A stretch of 64,000 nt of DNA from Terriglobia bacterium (GTDB lineage Bacteria; Acidobacteriota; Terriglobia; Terriglobales; Acidobacteriaceae): the NCBI GenBank assembly GCA_020073465.1, contig JAIQFC010000002.1, positions 248,001 to 312,000 of the forward strand, in the 5' to 3' direction. Below the pieces are notes generated by a model that was not told where the DNA came from, searched no databases, and saw only the letters and a list, made by a program, of their open reading frames with translations. This document shows, one piece after another, positions 1 to 8,502 of the stretch (position 1 is the stretch's first letter; each line of letters starts with the position of its first letter). A program made the translations under genes and the position numbers.

Positions 1-2014
1 GCCGGACGGCAATGTCGTGGTAGAAGCGGTTCCACTCCGGCAAGCGTGCAGGCAGAAGCTCCAGCAGCGTGCCCACGTCCAGCCGACTCATCAGCCCGAC
101 CACCGCGGAAGCCTGACGCGGCTGCCCCGTGCGCAGAATCTCACGCAACTGCGTCAATGCGGCTGACCCCAACTCCTTGACCAGTTCGATCATGCGGTCG
201 CATTCATCGCGCCGCATGCAGCGGAAGAAGCGGTCGGCCAGATGTTCTGCCCCGGCCAGGCAGGTCCGCCGCAGTACGCCCAGCAATTCCGCTGGCACCG
301 GTTCACACCGTAAAGCTTCTTCGATAAACTCGGGAAGGCGGTTCTCAACGCCCACGCGCGGCCTCAAATCGTTTACCAGCACAGGACGGTGTTTACCCAC
401 CGTCTCCATGCCCGCGCACACTTCGTTCACCGCTGCATAATTCTTAGAGGCGCTCGCCTCCTGGCTGAGCCTCACAAACGCGGCACTCAGCAGGCTCTGC
501 AGCTCGGGATCTTTTTCCACGCTCAACTGCTCGCTCAGCTTACGCAGGGCGCCACCCATCGAAGGTCCACCCAGGCGCGAATACAGATCCGCCAGTTGGC
601 TCAAGCCAATCGCAGTCTTGCGGCGTGGCTCGATATCCCGGGCTCCCAGGCAGCCGTAATAGTTGTCGAGGATTTCCGCGGCCGACTGTTTGTCGTCGCG
701 GTCGAGCAATACTTCCACGAACTGCCGCACGTTCCGCGGAGGAACACACGGAGCCTCATGCGACATCAAAACGCTTTTCTTGCCCGACTCCGGAACCTCT
801 GCCCAGAACATGCGGTCCAGGATGTCGGCGTGCGACTCCACCAGGATCCCGGCCTTGCTCATCTTGTCTTCCTGCAGCTTCAGGATCCCGCGCAACGAGT
901 CCATCTGACGGCTCATGTGCTCCATCATCTGGTGGACAGCGTTGACCTTCACCTCACCCTTCTGGTAACGCTCCAGGGCGAAGCGGATCGCCATGTGTTC
1001 CGCTGCCTTCATCAGCAGCGGAGTGTCTTCCTGCTGCGCATTCGCCTGCGCCGCCAGGCTTCCCAGGAGTTGCTGCAGATTCAGCCGGGTGTTGGGATCG
1101 ACCTCGCTGATTTCTTTCTGTAACTCATCGGTCGCAGACTGCGGATCGGTCTGCACCTGTCCGAATCGTGTCAGCAGTCGGATGGCTTGAATCACTTCCG
1201 CTTCCTGGAGCGGGACGACTCCCCCAGTCCAGGCGGGTGCAGTGCCAGTTCCCGTCCCCGTCCCTGTGCCAGTCCCGGTTCCCGTTCCCGAACCACCCTT
1301 GCCACCGCCGCGGTAATTCGGCACGCTCCCCAACGGCACCATGGGCACTCCACCGGGAGCAGCCTGCCCGCTGCCCGAGTTTGCTCCCTCGGCTGCGGCA
1401 ATCAACTGCAAGAGTTTCTGCGGATCATTCAACCACTGCTTGAACTCGGGCCCCAGCGTCTGCGCGGCGATCTGTGCCGCCACACTGACATCCCCGGTCA
1501 GCGGATCAGCTGCGACAAACTTCACCTCGTTGATTTTAATCGTGCCGTTCTTGCTCGCGTTCAGCGCCTCTTTGATCTGCTTGGCGACATCCTGGGCCTT
1601 CGATCCGGCCAGCGTAAATGCGCGCACCAGGCGCGTGAAATCTTCGACGGTAACGTCTTTGGAAAAATGCAGGCTGGCCAGACCGGCAGCGGTCAGAAGT
1701 TGCGCGAAGCTGCGTTCTGCTTGCCCGGTTTCGAGCGGAATCCCGTCGAGCAGCAGCTTGTTGTCGGAGACGCCCAGCAGGAACCCGGCGTCACCCGCCG
1801 TCGGCAGGCCTTGCTGGAGTTCATTCCACGCGACCTCAAACTGCGCTTCGGTGCGCTTGTGCTCAAAGCCGTACATCCGCGTGTACTTAATGAGGATGTT
1901 CAGGCTGTGCACGAAGGCGCGTGCGGAGGCTGCCCGGTTCTCCTGAGATGTGTTGATGTTGGCGATAAAAAACTCCTGTGCCCGCAGCTCTTCTGAGCTA
2001 GAGGTTAAGACCAA
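1..2014 (-). CDS. Large helical-repeat (HEAT-like) protein, C-terminus outside window
   Basis: The minus strand is open from about 2030 to base 1 without a stop. It encodes a mostly helical protein: an N-terminal region rich in Ala and Leu, a Gly-Thr dipeptide linker encoded at about 1240-1290, then a long series of amphipathic helices of HEAT/ARM character. The plus-strand open frames at 389-1123 and 1187-1996 lie opposite it and have unnatural composition, so I treat them as shadows. The first canonical start is TTG at 2014, with no clear ribosome site. An ATC codon at about 1968 follows AGGAG by six bases and would give the N-terminus IANINTSQENRAAS. No catalytic motif is recognisable, so function is unknown. 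The gene is truncated by the window edge. Confidence 0.6.
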   Translation of the reverse strand, partial: MVLTSSSEELRAQEFFIANINTSQENRAASARAFVHSLNILIKYTRMYGFEHKRTEAQFEVAWNELQQGLPTAGDAGFLLGVSDNKLLLDGIPLETGQAERSFAQLLTAAGLASLHFSKDVTVEDFTRLVRAFTLAGSKAQDVAKQIKEALNASKNGTIKINEVKFVAADPLTGDVSVAAQIAAQTLGPEFKQWLNDPQKLLQLIAAAEGANSGSGQAAPGGVPMVPLGSVPNYRGGGKGGSGTGTGTGTGTGTGTGTAPAWTGGVVPLQEAEVIQAIRLLTRFGQVQTDPQSATDELQKEISEVDPNTRLNLQQLLGSLAAQANAQQEDTPLLMKAAEHMAIRFALERYQKGEVKVNAVHQMMEHMSRQMDSLRGILKLQEDKMSKAGILVESHADILDRMFWAEVPESGKKSVLMSHEAPCVPPRNVRQFVEVLLDRDDKQSAAEILDNYYGCLGARDIEPRRKTAIGLSQLADLYSRLGGPSMGGALRKLSEQLSVEKDPELQSLLSAAFVRLSQEASASKNYAAVNEVCAGMETVGKHRPVLVNDLRPRVGVENRLPEFIEEALRCEPVPAELLGVLRRTCLAGAEHLADRFFRCMRRDECDRMIELVKELGSAALTQLREILRTGQPRQASAVVGLMSRLDVGTLLELLPARLPEWNRFYHDIAVR

Positions 2015-2061
2015 CAGGTAAGGCCCTGCATGTTACGGAGGTAATAACTGTGCGAACGAGA

Positions 2062-2206
2062 GTCGGATGCCCTCCCGTTGTCTTGGGCGACGAAACCCGG
2101 CCAACGCCTCCCCACGAATTGCCCGGGACCCCCTCTGTTCGGGGTGGGCTATGCGCAGTTATGAGGCTCTCGCAGCAATGGTTCGGGATGGGATTCACCC
2201 ACCGAC
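2062..2206 (+). ncRNA. Candidate structured RNA with 6S-like rod architecture
   Basis: This 145-base stretch between divergent genes closes on itself. GTCGG at 2062 pairs with CCGAC ending at 2206, CCCTCCCG (2070-2077) pairs with CGGGATGGG (2184-2192) with one bulge, GCCTC (2106-2110) pairs with GAGGC (2163-2167), and a strong terminal hairpin spans 2121-2149. A rod with closing stem, internal bubbles and capped loop is the layout of 6S RNA, but no conserved 6S bases were verified. A TAATAA box at 2042-2047 would suit plus-strand transcription. The strand is uncertain because such folds are nearly symmetric. Confidence 0.35.
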
Positions 2207-2275
2207 ATCCACCTGCCCGCGGGAGACTGGGAAAACCTGATAGGCTGCTGAAGACTGAGGTTCGAGTTGGCGCCA

Positions 2276-2551
2276 ATGTCGAAACTTCTTGTCTTTACCC
2301 AGCGCGGTTGCCTCTCCTGCGAGCTGTTAAAGGTCTATCTTGAAGCCCGGGGGATCGCCTTCGAAGAGCGCGATATCAGCGCCGATCCCGCGGCCCGCAC
2401 CGAGATGCTCGAAAAGCTCGACAGCAACACCACTCCCACGCTGGTGGTCTTTTCCGGCGAGCAGGCTGAGGTCGTTGTCGGCTTTGATCCCGAACGTCTT
2501 GACCAGTTACTCGCGGAAACGCCATCATCGGATGCGGTGATCGAATCCTGA
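2276..2551 (+). CDS. Glutaredoxin-like thioredoxin-fold protein
   Basis: A 91-residue protein with a thioredoxin fold pattern: the CLSC redox motif near residue 11-14, the cis-proline segment TPTLVV at mid-protein, and the usual beta-alpha-beta length for glutaredoxins. It probably reduces disulfides or glutathione-type mixed disulfides in the cytoplasm. The active site is CxxC with Leu-Ser between, which differs from the classical CPYC, so it belongs to the broader glutaredoxin/NrdH-like group and its electron donor cannot be predicted. I use the ATG at 2276; a TTG at 2267 adds three residues. A DMT transporter gene follows on the same strand. Confidence 0.8.
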   Translation: MSKLLVFTQRGCLSCELLKVYLEARGIAFEERDISADPAARTEMLEKLDSNTTPTLVVFSGEQAEVVVGFDPERLDQLLAETPSSDAVIES

Positions 2552-2638
2552 TCGCCGGAACCTGATCGCCGAAACGACGAGGCCGCAATCCAAGACTCGG
2601 CAAATCTGAAGCCGCATCCTTATCCTCTTCGCGGCTCC

Positions 2639-3583
2639 TTGTTCATCGCCGCCGCCACCTTCCTGTGGGGAGTCTGTGCCGCGCTGGGGCGGGCAGTCTT
2701 CACGGGAAAGTTATCTCTAGGCGGGGCCGCAGTTCGTCCCATCGAGCCGGTCATTCTCTCGCAAACCCGCACCACTTTCTCTTTGATGGTGCTGCTGCCT
2801 ATCCTGCTGGTCGCACGCGGGTGGAGGCAGATCAAGCTTCCTCGTCCCGACCTCATCCAGTGCTTGATTCTGGGCATGTTTGGGGTGGCTGCATCGAATT
2901 ACTTTTATTACGTGGCTATCCAGAAGACGAATGTCGCAATCGCGATCATCCTGCAATACACCGCGCCGGTCTGGGTCCTGCTTTACGTGGTGGCTCGGGG
3001 CCAGCAGAAATTGTCGATGCGAAAGGTTGCAGCCGTCGCGCTGGCCATCACCGGAATCGTGCTGGTGATCGGCATTGTAGGGGCCAACGGCAGCGCGCCT
3101 TCGATCCGGTTGAACTCTTACGGAATCCTCGCTGCCCTCCTGGCCTCCTTCTCCTTCGCCTTCTACAACGTCGGCGGACACAGCATCCTCGCTCGCTATG
3201 ACCGCTGGCGCGTCTTGCTCTGGACTCTGACCTCGGCTGCAGCCTTCTGGATGATCGTGAATCCGCCCTGGAAAATTGCTGCCGCCCACTATGCTGCCGC
3301 GGAATGGGCGTTCCTTTTTTTATTTTCCATGCTCTCGGTGCTCGGCCCGTTCTCGCTCTATTTTCTTGGCCTGCAACATCTCGAGCCCACGCGAGCCATC
3401 ATCGCCAGCTGCCTCGAACCGGTCTTCTCGATCCTGCTGGCAGCGGCGCTGCTGGGTGAGGTCATGCGTCCGATCCAGAGCGTGGGAATTGTGCTGGTTC
3501 TTGCCGCAATCGTGATTGTGCAGCGCCCGACCCGCGGTACCACAAAGCCGGAAGAGCCCGTAATCATCGACCCAGTTGACTGA
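2639..3583 (+). CDS. EamA/DMT-family transporter
   Basis: About 314 residues with ten hydrophobic helices in two repeated halves, the hallmark of the EamA drug/metabolite transporter superfamily of inner-membrane exporters. Helix 1 contains the FLWG segment and the last half contains LEPVFSILLAAALLGE, a typical EamA motif. The substrate is unknown. The TTG at 2639 starts directly at helix 1, leaving no cytoplasmic N-tail. The frame is open upstream to the glutaredoxin stop but has no ATG, GTG or TTG there. An ATC at 2588 preceded by GAGG could start a 17-residue longer protein beginning IQDSANLKPHPYPLRG. The stop codon lies inside the first copy of the downstream heptamer repeat. Confidence 0.82.
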   Translation: MFIAAATFLWGVCAALGRAVFTGKLSLGGAAVRPIEPVILSQTRTTFSLMVLLPILLVARGWRQIKLPRPDLIQCLILGMFGVAASNYFYYVAIQKTNVAIAIILQYTAPVWVLLYVVARGQQKLSMRKVAAVALAITGIVLVIGIVGANGSAPSIRLNSYGILAALLASFSFAFYNVGGHSILARYDRWRVLLWTLTSAAAFWMIVNPPWKIAAAHYAAAEWAFLFLFSMLSVLGPFSLYFLGLQHLEPTRAIIASCLEPVFSILLAAALLGEVMRPIQSVGIVLVLAAIVIVQRPTRGTTKPEEPVIIDPVD

Positions 3584-3687
3584 GAACTGAGAACTGAGAA
3601 CTGAGAACTGAGAACTGAGAACTGAGAACTGAGAACTGAGAACTGAGAACTGAGAACTGAGAACTGAGAACTGAGAACTGAGAACTG
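3580..3687. repeat. Heptamer tandem repeat, about 15 copies of CTGAGAA
   Basis: A perfect or near-perfect run of the seven-base unit CTGAGAA fills the gap between the DMT transporter stop codon and the threonine synthase promoter. Such arrays change copy number by slippage. Degenerate copies of the same heptamer flank the glycosyltransferase gene near 34.4-34.7 kb. Confidence 0.95.
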
Positions 3688-3702
3688 TCCTGCCTCCCCT
3701 GC

Positions 3703-3708
3703 TACACT
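3703..3708 (+). promoter_or_regulatory. -10 box of probable leaderless promoter for threonine synthase
   Basis: TACACT lies nine bases before the ATG at 3718, so a start site six to nine bases downstream of the box would fall at or next to the start codon. No Shine-Dalgarno sequence is present. The -35 region would lie in the heptamer repeats. Confidence 0.4.
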
Positions 3709-3717
3709 TTTTAACGC

Positions 3718-4968
3718 ATGCCTCGACTCACTCACCTCGAATGCACCCGCTGCGGAGAACATTTCCCGGCGGACCGTCCGCAGACCGTTTGTCCGAAGGA
3801 CGCTGGAATTCTCTACGCGCGCTACGACCTGACCTCCATCAAGCGCGCGTTCTCTGCCGCGCGCCTCGCCGGACGCGCGCCCACCATGTGGCGCTATGAC
3901 GCGGTGCTACCCGAAGCCGATCCCGTCTCGCTTGGGGAGGGCTTCACCCCCATGCTGGCCAGCCGCGAGTATCCCAACGTCTTCATCAAAGACGAAGGCC
4001 TGAATCCCACAGGATCCTTTAAGGCGAGAGGCCTTTCGGCGGCGGTCACCATGGCCCGCCAATTTGGATTGAAGAAACTCGCCATCCCCTCCGCCGGAAA
4101 TGCTGCCGGGGCCCTGGCCGCCTACGCCGCGGCCGCGGGACTCGAAGCCCACATCTTCATGCCCAAAGATGTGCCCATCGCCAACCGCGTCGAGTGCGAC
4201 TACTACGGCGCCCAGGTCACACTGGTCGACGGCCTCATCAGCGACTGCGCCCGCAAGGTCGCAGAGCTGAAGGATTCCAAGTCCTGGGAAGACGACGGAT
4301 GGTTCGACGTCTCGACCACGAAAGAGCCCTACCGTGTGGAAGGCAAGAAGACGATGGGCTACGAAGTCGCCGAACAACTCGGCTGGAAGTTGCCGCAGGG
4401 AATCATCTATCCCACAGGCGGTGGCGTCGGGATGCTGGGGATGTGGAAGGCCTTCGACGAAATGCAGGAGCTGGGCTGGATCGGATCTGAACGGCCAAAG
4501 ATGATCACTGTGCAGTCATCCGGTTGCGCGCCCATTGTTAAGGCATGGGATGAAGGCAAACCCGCTTCGGACATGTGGGCGAACGCGGCCACGGTGGCGG
4601 CTGGTCTCCGGGTTCCGAAGGCCTATGGCGACTATTTGATCCTCGACATCTTGAAGAAGAGCAAGGGAACGGCCGTCGCTGCCACCGATGAAGAGATTCT
4701 CGATGCCACGCGCCACTGGGCCAGGGTGGAAGGCATCTTCGCCGCGCCCGAGGGTGGTGCTGCGCTTGCCGCCTACCGCAAGCTCAGGAGCACCGGATTC
4801 TTCAAGCCCGAAGACACAGTCGTCCTCTTCAACACAGGTTCCGGCCTGAAGTATCTGGATGTCCTCGGTGCAAATGTGGCGCGGACCTGCCCTGAGCGAG
4901 CGTCGAAGGGGCCCTCGCCCGCGCAGCCAGCAGCAAGGCAAATCGGCGGCATCATTGGCCCGTACTGA
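3718..4968 (+). CDS. thrC: Threonine synthase
   Basis: A 416-residue PLP enzyme of fold type II that converts O-phosphohomoserine to threonine. An N-terminal zinc-ribbon-like segment (CTRCGEHFPADRPQTVC, residues about 8-25) is typical of one threonine synthase branch. The PLP lysine lies in NPTGSFKARG near residue 100, and the glycine-rich phosphate loop is GGGVGMLG near residue 235. Diaminopropionate ammonia-lyase and threonine dehydratase are less likely because of the N-terminal ribbon and the overall length. The extreme C-terminus (after about residue 385) is Pro/Ala-rich and looks poorly conserved. It has no obvious operon partner apart from the AlaX gene 72 bases downstream. Confidence 0.93.
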   Translation: MPRLTHLECTRCGEHFPADRPQTVCPKDAGILYARYDLTSIKRAFSAARLAGRAPTMWRYDAVLPEADPVSLGEGFTPMLASREYPNVFIKDEGLNPTGSFKARGLSAAVTMARQFGLKKLAIPSAGNAAGALAAYAAAAGLEAHIFMPKDVPIANRVECDYYGAQVTLVDGLISDCARKVAELKDSKSWEDDGWFDVSTTKEPYRVEGKKTMGYEVAEQLGWKLPQGIIYPTGGGVGMLGMWKAFDEMQELGWIGSERPKMITVQSSGCAPIVKAWDEGKPASDMWANAATVAAGLRVPKAYGDYLILDILKKSKGTAVAATDEEILDATRHWARVEGIFAAPEGGAALAAYRKLRSTGFFKPEDTVVLFNTGSGLKYLDVLGANVARTCPERASKGPSPAQPAARQIGGIIGPY

Positions 4969-5048
4969 TCTGGGATTTTCCTTCGTGATCTGTGCCATAA
5001 GGGCTTTACCCGGTGCACCTCTGTGTCCTCTGTGGTTAAGTGGTTAAA

Positions 5049-6287
5049 ATGAATCTCTCCATGACCGACCGCCTCTATTACCACGACTCCTTCCTCTACA
5101 CCTTCGACGCCGAAGTCCGCGAAGTGACCGACAGCCCGCGTCCCGCGCTGATTCTCGACCGCACTGCCTTCTATCCCACCAGCGGCGGCCAGGTCTTCGA
5201 CACGGGCTGGATCATCCCTGGAGTCGACGCAGACACAAAGCTGCGCGTCACCGAAGTGGCCGAAACGGAAGACGGCAAGGTGGTTCACTATCTCGAGGCC
5301 CCGCCTAGGAATCTGCCGCCCGGAACTCGCGTCCGTGGCCTGATAGATCACACTCGCCGCCGGGACCACATGCAGCAACACTCCGGCCAGCACGTACTCT
5401 CTGCCGCTTTCGTGCGGCTGTTCAGTATGCCCACTGTCTCGTTCCACATGGGGGACGATTATTGCTCGATCGATCTCGAGACGGCATCGCTCAGCAGCGA
5501 TCAGATCGAAGCCGCCGAACGCCTGGCCAACGAGATCATCCTGGAGAACCGCAGGGTGGAAATCCGCTACGTCACCCGCGAAGAGGCAGAGAAGTTGGGT
5601 TTGCGCAAGCTGCCGCCAGCCGAGCGCGATGAGTTGCGGCTGATCGATATTCGCGACTTCGATCTCACCGCCTGCGGAGGAACACACGTGCGCCAGACCG
5701 GACAGATCGGCTGCATCCTTCTGCGCAAAAGCGAGAAAGTTCGGCAGGGATGGCGCATCGAATTTGTTGCGGGACAGCGTGCCGTGACCACGGCCCGCCG
5801 CGATTACTCCACACTCACTGAGACGGCGGCGCTGTTCTCCGCGCACATTTATGACGTGCCGCAGCAAGTAAGCAAGTCGCTCGACGAGATCCGATCACTG
5901 CGTAAGCAGCGTGAGCAATCCCAGGAAGAACTCGCCGCCGCGCAGGCTGCGAGCTTGCTGACGGAGACTCCTGAAGTGGATGGCCGCAAGCTGGTGCTGC
6001 GCGTTTTTGCTGACCGCGATCTGAATTTCATCAAGCTGCTGGCCCAGAGGCTGACGCGGCAGCATCCTGCAGTGGTCGCGTTGCTCGCGACCACATTGCC
6101 GCAGCCGTCGCTCGTTTTCGCGCAATCCGTGGGTGGGCCACATGATATGGGCGCACTGATGAAGGAAACCATGGCGAAGCTGGGAGGCCGCGGCGGCGGC
6201 AGCAAGGACATGGCGCAAGGCGGCGCGCCGAAAGCAGAAGGTCTCGAAGCTGTTCTCGCAGCGGCAGCAAATCAACTCAAGCCGTGA
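5049..6287 (+). CDS. AlaX-type alanyl-tRNA editing protein (long form with DHHA1)
   Basis: About 412 residues matching the editing half of alanyl-tRNA synthetase without the aminoacylation domain. It would hydrolyse mischarged Ser- or Gly-tRNA(Ala) in the cytoplasm. The zinc-binding editing motifs are present: HSGQH (HxxxH) near residue 112 and CGGTH (CxxxH) near residue 213. The C-terminal part has a coiled segment and a DHHA1-like end with GGRGGGSKDMAQGG, as in the C-Ala domain. The N-terminal FYPTSGGQ motif is also conserved. I choose ATG 5049; ATG 5061 and an upstream GTG at 5040 are possible. The gene starts right after a CCTCTGTGTCCTCTGTGGTT repeat remnant. Confidence 0.9.
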   Translation: MNLSMTDRLYYHDSFLYTFDAEVREVTDSPRPALILDRTAFYPTSGGQVFDTGWIIPGVDADTKLRVTEVAETEDGKVVHYLEAPPRNLPPGTRVRGLIDHTRRRDHMQQHSGQHVLSAAFVRLFSMPTVSFHMGDDYCSIDLETASLSSDQIEAAERLANEIILENRRVEIRYVTREEAEKLGLRKLPPAERDELRLIDIRDFDLTACGGTHVRQTGQIGCILLRKSEKVRQGWRIEFVAGQRAVTTARRDYSTLTETAALFSAHIYDVPQQVSKSLDEIRSLRKQREQSQEELAAAQAASLLTETPEVDGRKLVLRVFADRDLNFIKLLAQRLTRQHPAVVALLATTLPQPSLVFAQSVGGPHDMGALMKETMAKLGGRGGGSKDMAQGGAPKAEGLEAVLAAAANQLKP

Positions 6288-6336
6288 ACCGGTAGAGGTG
6301 CAGTTTGAGGTCGGGTTCCATCCACATGTCAGGCGT

Positions 6337-6390
6337 CATCCTGAGCGCAGCCGTTCTTCAGGCGGAGCGAAGGATCTCGCGCGGATCGCC
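6337..6390. repeat. Dispersed intergenic repeat (TCATCCTGAGCG family)
   Basis: GTCATCCTGAGCGCAGC followed by a related GCGGAGCGAAGGATCT segment. The same family recurs at about 26773, 27637, 34507, 44999, 56735, 59506 and 63430, always between genes. The rest of the 6288-6488 gap holds only the tRNA promoter. Confidence 0.8.
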
Positions 6391-6438
6391 ACTGCACCCA
6401 AAAGGCAAAATTGCACCACTACCCGTGAACTTGGGAAG

Positions 6439-6467
6439 TTGTTAGCTCCTTGCCGCAGTGATAAGCT
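6439..6467 (+). promoter_or_regulatory. Probable promoter of tRNA-Gly
   Basis: TTGTTA (6439-6444) and TAAGCT (6462-6467) are separated by 17 bases and lie 22 bases before the tRNA, a reasonable sigma-70 arrangement for a tRNA gene. Confidence 0.45.
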
Positions 6468-6488
6468 AGCTGCGTTCGCGCCTTGCGA

Positions 6489-6563
6489 GCGGGAGTAGTT
6501 CAGCGGTAGAACGCCAGCTTCCCAAGCTGGATGTCGCCGGTTCGATCCCGGTCTCCCGCTCCA
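6489..6563 (+). tRNA. tRNA-Gly (anticodon CCC), CCA encoded
   Basis: The acceptor stem GCGGGAG pairs with CTCCCGC, the anticodon arm is CCAGC-TTCCCAA-GCTGG with CCC as the anticodon, and the T arm contains GGTTCGATCCC. The discriminator base is T and CCA is encoded in the DNA. The gene is convergent with the VWFA gene downstream, whose stop is seven bases away. Confidence 0.96.
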
Positions 6564-6569
6564 TTTAAT

Positions 6570-8258
6570 TCACTTTGTTGCGATAGCCGTATTGCCCACC
6601 CTCAACGGAATCTCGAGCGTTCCAATCTTGCTGGTGGAATAATCCATGACGCCGAGGCGCAACCGGTAGGTCCCCGGCGGCAGATTCAGTTCCTGGTGGG
6701 CGGAGATCCCAGTCTTTTGTATTGTTGCGTAGGTCTCGGGCTGCAGGTCCAGTTCCATCGTTTCCGAAGTGTTGGCGGCGGCGTGACTGTTCCTGTCCCA
6801 GGCGATGGCCACCCATTCCAGTTTCGCGTGGTGCAGCCGGTCGTCGCCGCTGAAGGAGATGTCTGGAGCGAAAACGGCGCAGTCCACACGGACCATCGGA
6901 TTCTTGTCGTCCGGAGGCAACACCCTGGCCCGCAACAACAGCATGGTTGATTCCGGCACGCCCGCCTGCATCTCGGCCACGAAGGTTCGATGGGCGGCTT
7001 CGACCAGCGTAGGGTCGTCGCGGGTCGCGTAATATCCGCGGCGATAGTTCAGGGTGAGTCCGGACCGATTCACCTTCACGTCGATGCGCCGCAGCTTGCC
7101 GTTCCAATTCTTGTTCTCGGGGATGTAGGCAAGGGTGTAGTAGGTGGAGCCATGCTCGATGCCGCGTTTCAGCGCTCCCTTCAGGTCGTTGGTGTTGTAG
7201 AACGCTTCGCCGCCGGTCTGATGTGCGATCTCGTCCATGGTGGCTTGAGAGGCAGTCATCGAGCGCGAACTCGAGGCCGAAAGCCCGCGAATGTCGATGG
7301 GATACACCGAGATCTGCGAAGCGGCCAGAAACCCAGAATATTTCTGCATCAGGCCTAGATAGCTTCTGGTGAAGTGGGTCGAATCACCCCGCGATGGAAG
7401 AATTCCCGAAGGGAAGGCCTCCGACAGCCAGAGCAGGTTCTTGCGTCCGGGATAGCCGGAAACCGCGCGTGCTAATTGTCCAAGTCCCTCGAACGTTCTC
7501 TGGGCTCGATCGTCCACGCGAACCTGCTCGACCTCGGTGGCAAACTCCTGCATCATCTGGCCAAAGCTTCTAGGTCCTCCTCGGTCTGTGCCGCTCTGCG
7601 ACGGCGAAAGTCCCTGAGTTGCCATCTGGATTTGCCTGTCCACCGCGGCTCGGTCGGCGTCTGTATCCAGATATGCGGAAGCATTCGGCACAACGTGGTT
7701 CGCGGCTGCCAGCAGTTCGTCGGTGGAGGTGGTGAACCCCGCCATCATGTGAAGGTCCGAGCCTAGCGTGAACAGCGCTGTCCGTTGGCCACGCGGCAGC
7801 GTCTTCAGGAAGTCGATCATCTGCGCTCGGGCATAGAGCTGATCGCTCATCGGCGTGTTGAGGATGTCGAACAGAACTATGTTGACGGCGCTACTGTTTA
7901 CCTGTTTGGGGAAGTTGGTGTATTCGTCGGCAGGCAACTTGATTTCAGGAAGACGAGCGGGTTGCACCGCCGGGAGATGTTCTTCGAAGACTTGAAGTTG
8001 TTGGGGTTTACCGTCTTCCAGCAGCTGAAAGGAATCTCTCTGCAGACCTCGCACCGGCTGGCCGTCGTGTGCGATTGCAACCACATCCACGATCACGAGA
8101 CGTGTGTCGACGTGAAAAACCGGTGTGGGTTCAGAGTTTGCGGCGCCGGGTTTAGCCGCCTCCGGTGGGTTGTTGCTCCCGATGGCGGATGGCGAGTTTT
8201 GCCTCCCCGAACATAGGCAGCAGAGGAGGATGGCTGCCGCCACGTGAGAAAATCTCAT
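6570..8258 (-). CDS. Secreted VWFA-related protein of the acidobacterial type
   Basis: About 562 residues. The N-terminus MRFSHVAAAILLCCLCSG is a signal peptide, possibly a lipoprotein one because of the Cys residues near the end of the hydrophobic core. A segment TRLVIVDVVAIAHDGQPVRGL followed by FQLLEDGKPQQLQVF is the beta-domain that precedes the VWA fold in the acidobacterial VWFA-related family. The VWA core starts at NIVLFDILNTP, where the DxSxS metal site is not classical, and continues through the PGRKNLLWLSEAFPSGI strand. The role is unknown; family members are abundant secreted proteins in Acidobacteriota. ATG 8258 is chosen because it begins the signal peptide. Confidence 0.85.
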   Translation of the reverse strand: MRFSHVAAAILLCCLCSGRQNSPSAIGSNNPPEAAKPGAANSEPTPVFHVDTRLVIVDVVAIAHDGQPVRGLQRDSFQLLEDGKPQQLQVFEEHLPAVQPARLPEIKLPADEYTNFPKQVNSSAVNIVLFDILNTPMSDQLYARAQMIDFLKTLPRGQRTALFTLGSDLHMMAGFTTSTDELLAAANHVVPNASAYLDTDADRAAVDRQIQMATQGLSPSQSGTDRGGPRSFGQMMQEFATEVEQVRVDDRAQRTFEGLGQLARAVSGYPGRKNLLWLSEAFPSGILPSRGDSTHFTRSYLGLMQKYSGFLAASQISVYPIDIRGLSASSSRSMTASQATMDEIAHQTGGEAFYNTNDLKGALKRGIEHGSTYYTLAYIPENKNWNGKLRRIDVKVNRSGLTLNYRRGYYATRDDPTLVEAAHRTFVAEMQAGVPESTMLLLRARVLPPDDKNPMVRVDCAVFAPDISFSGDDRLHHAKLEWVAIAWDRNSHAAANTSETMELDLQPETYATIQKTGISAHQELNLPPGTYRLRLGVMDYSTSKIGTLEIPLRVGNTAIATK

Positions 8259-8502
8259 GATCACGTGCCTCAGACTAATCGACCGTTTGCAGCCGCAGTA
8301 TACCCTGTGACCGGTCATCGGTTTCCTTCCTCAACTCCTCCAGAACTGGGCGCCGGCAACAATGACCGACTCCTCCCTTGCTCCTTCGCGCTTCAACCAG
8401 CGATTCCTCCTACTTTTCTCAGGGAGGCTTGTTGCCCCTCAGCGCCATTGGCTGTACGCTGCTGCAACAACGCTATTCTTTAAGACCATTGCGAGGGAAA
8501 CC

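Noticed and set aside
389-1996. Two long plus-strand open frames (389-1123 and 1187-1996)
   Set aside because: They lie opposite a minus-strand frame that is open for 2 kb and has a natural helical protein sequence, and they have unnatural composition rich in His, Arg, Cys and Ser.
2181-2206. GTTCGGGATGGGATTCACC resembles part of the reverse complement of 5S rRNA
   Set aside because: Only a short stretch fits and the rest of the 5S fold is missing; the self-complementary fold explains the region better.
3358-3762. Minus-strand open frame with many FSVLSSQ repeats
   Set aside because: It is produced by translating the heptamer tandem repeat in another frame.
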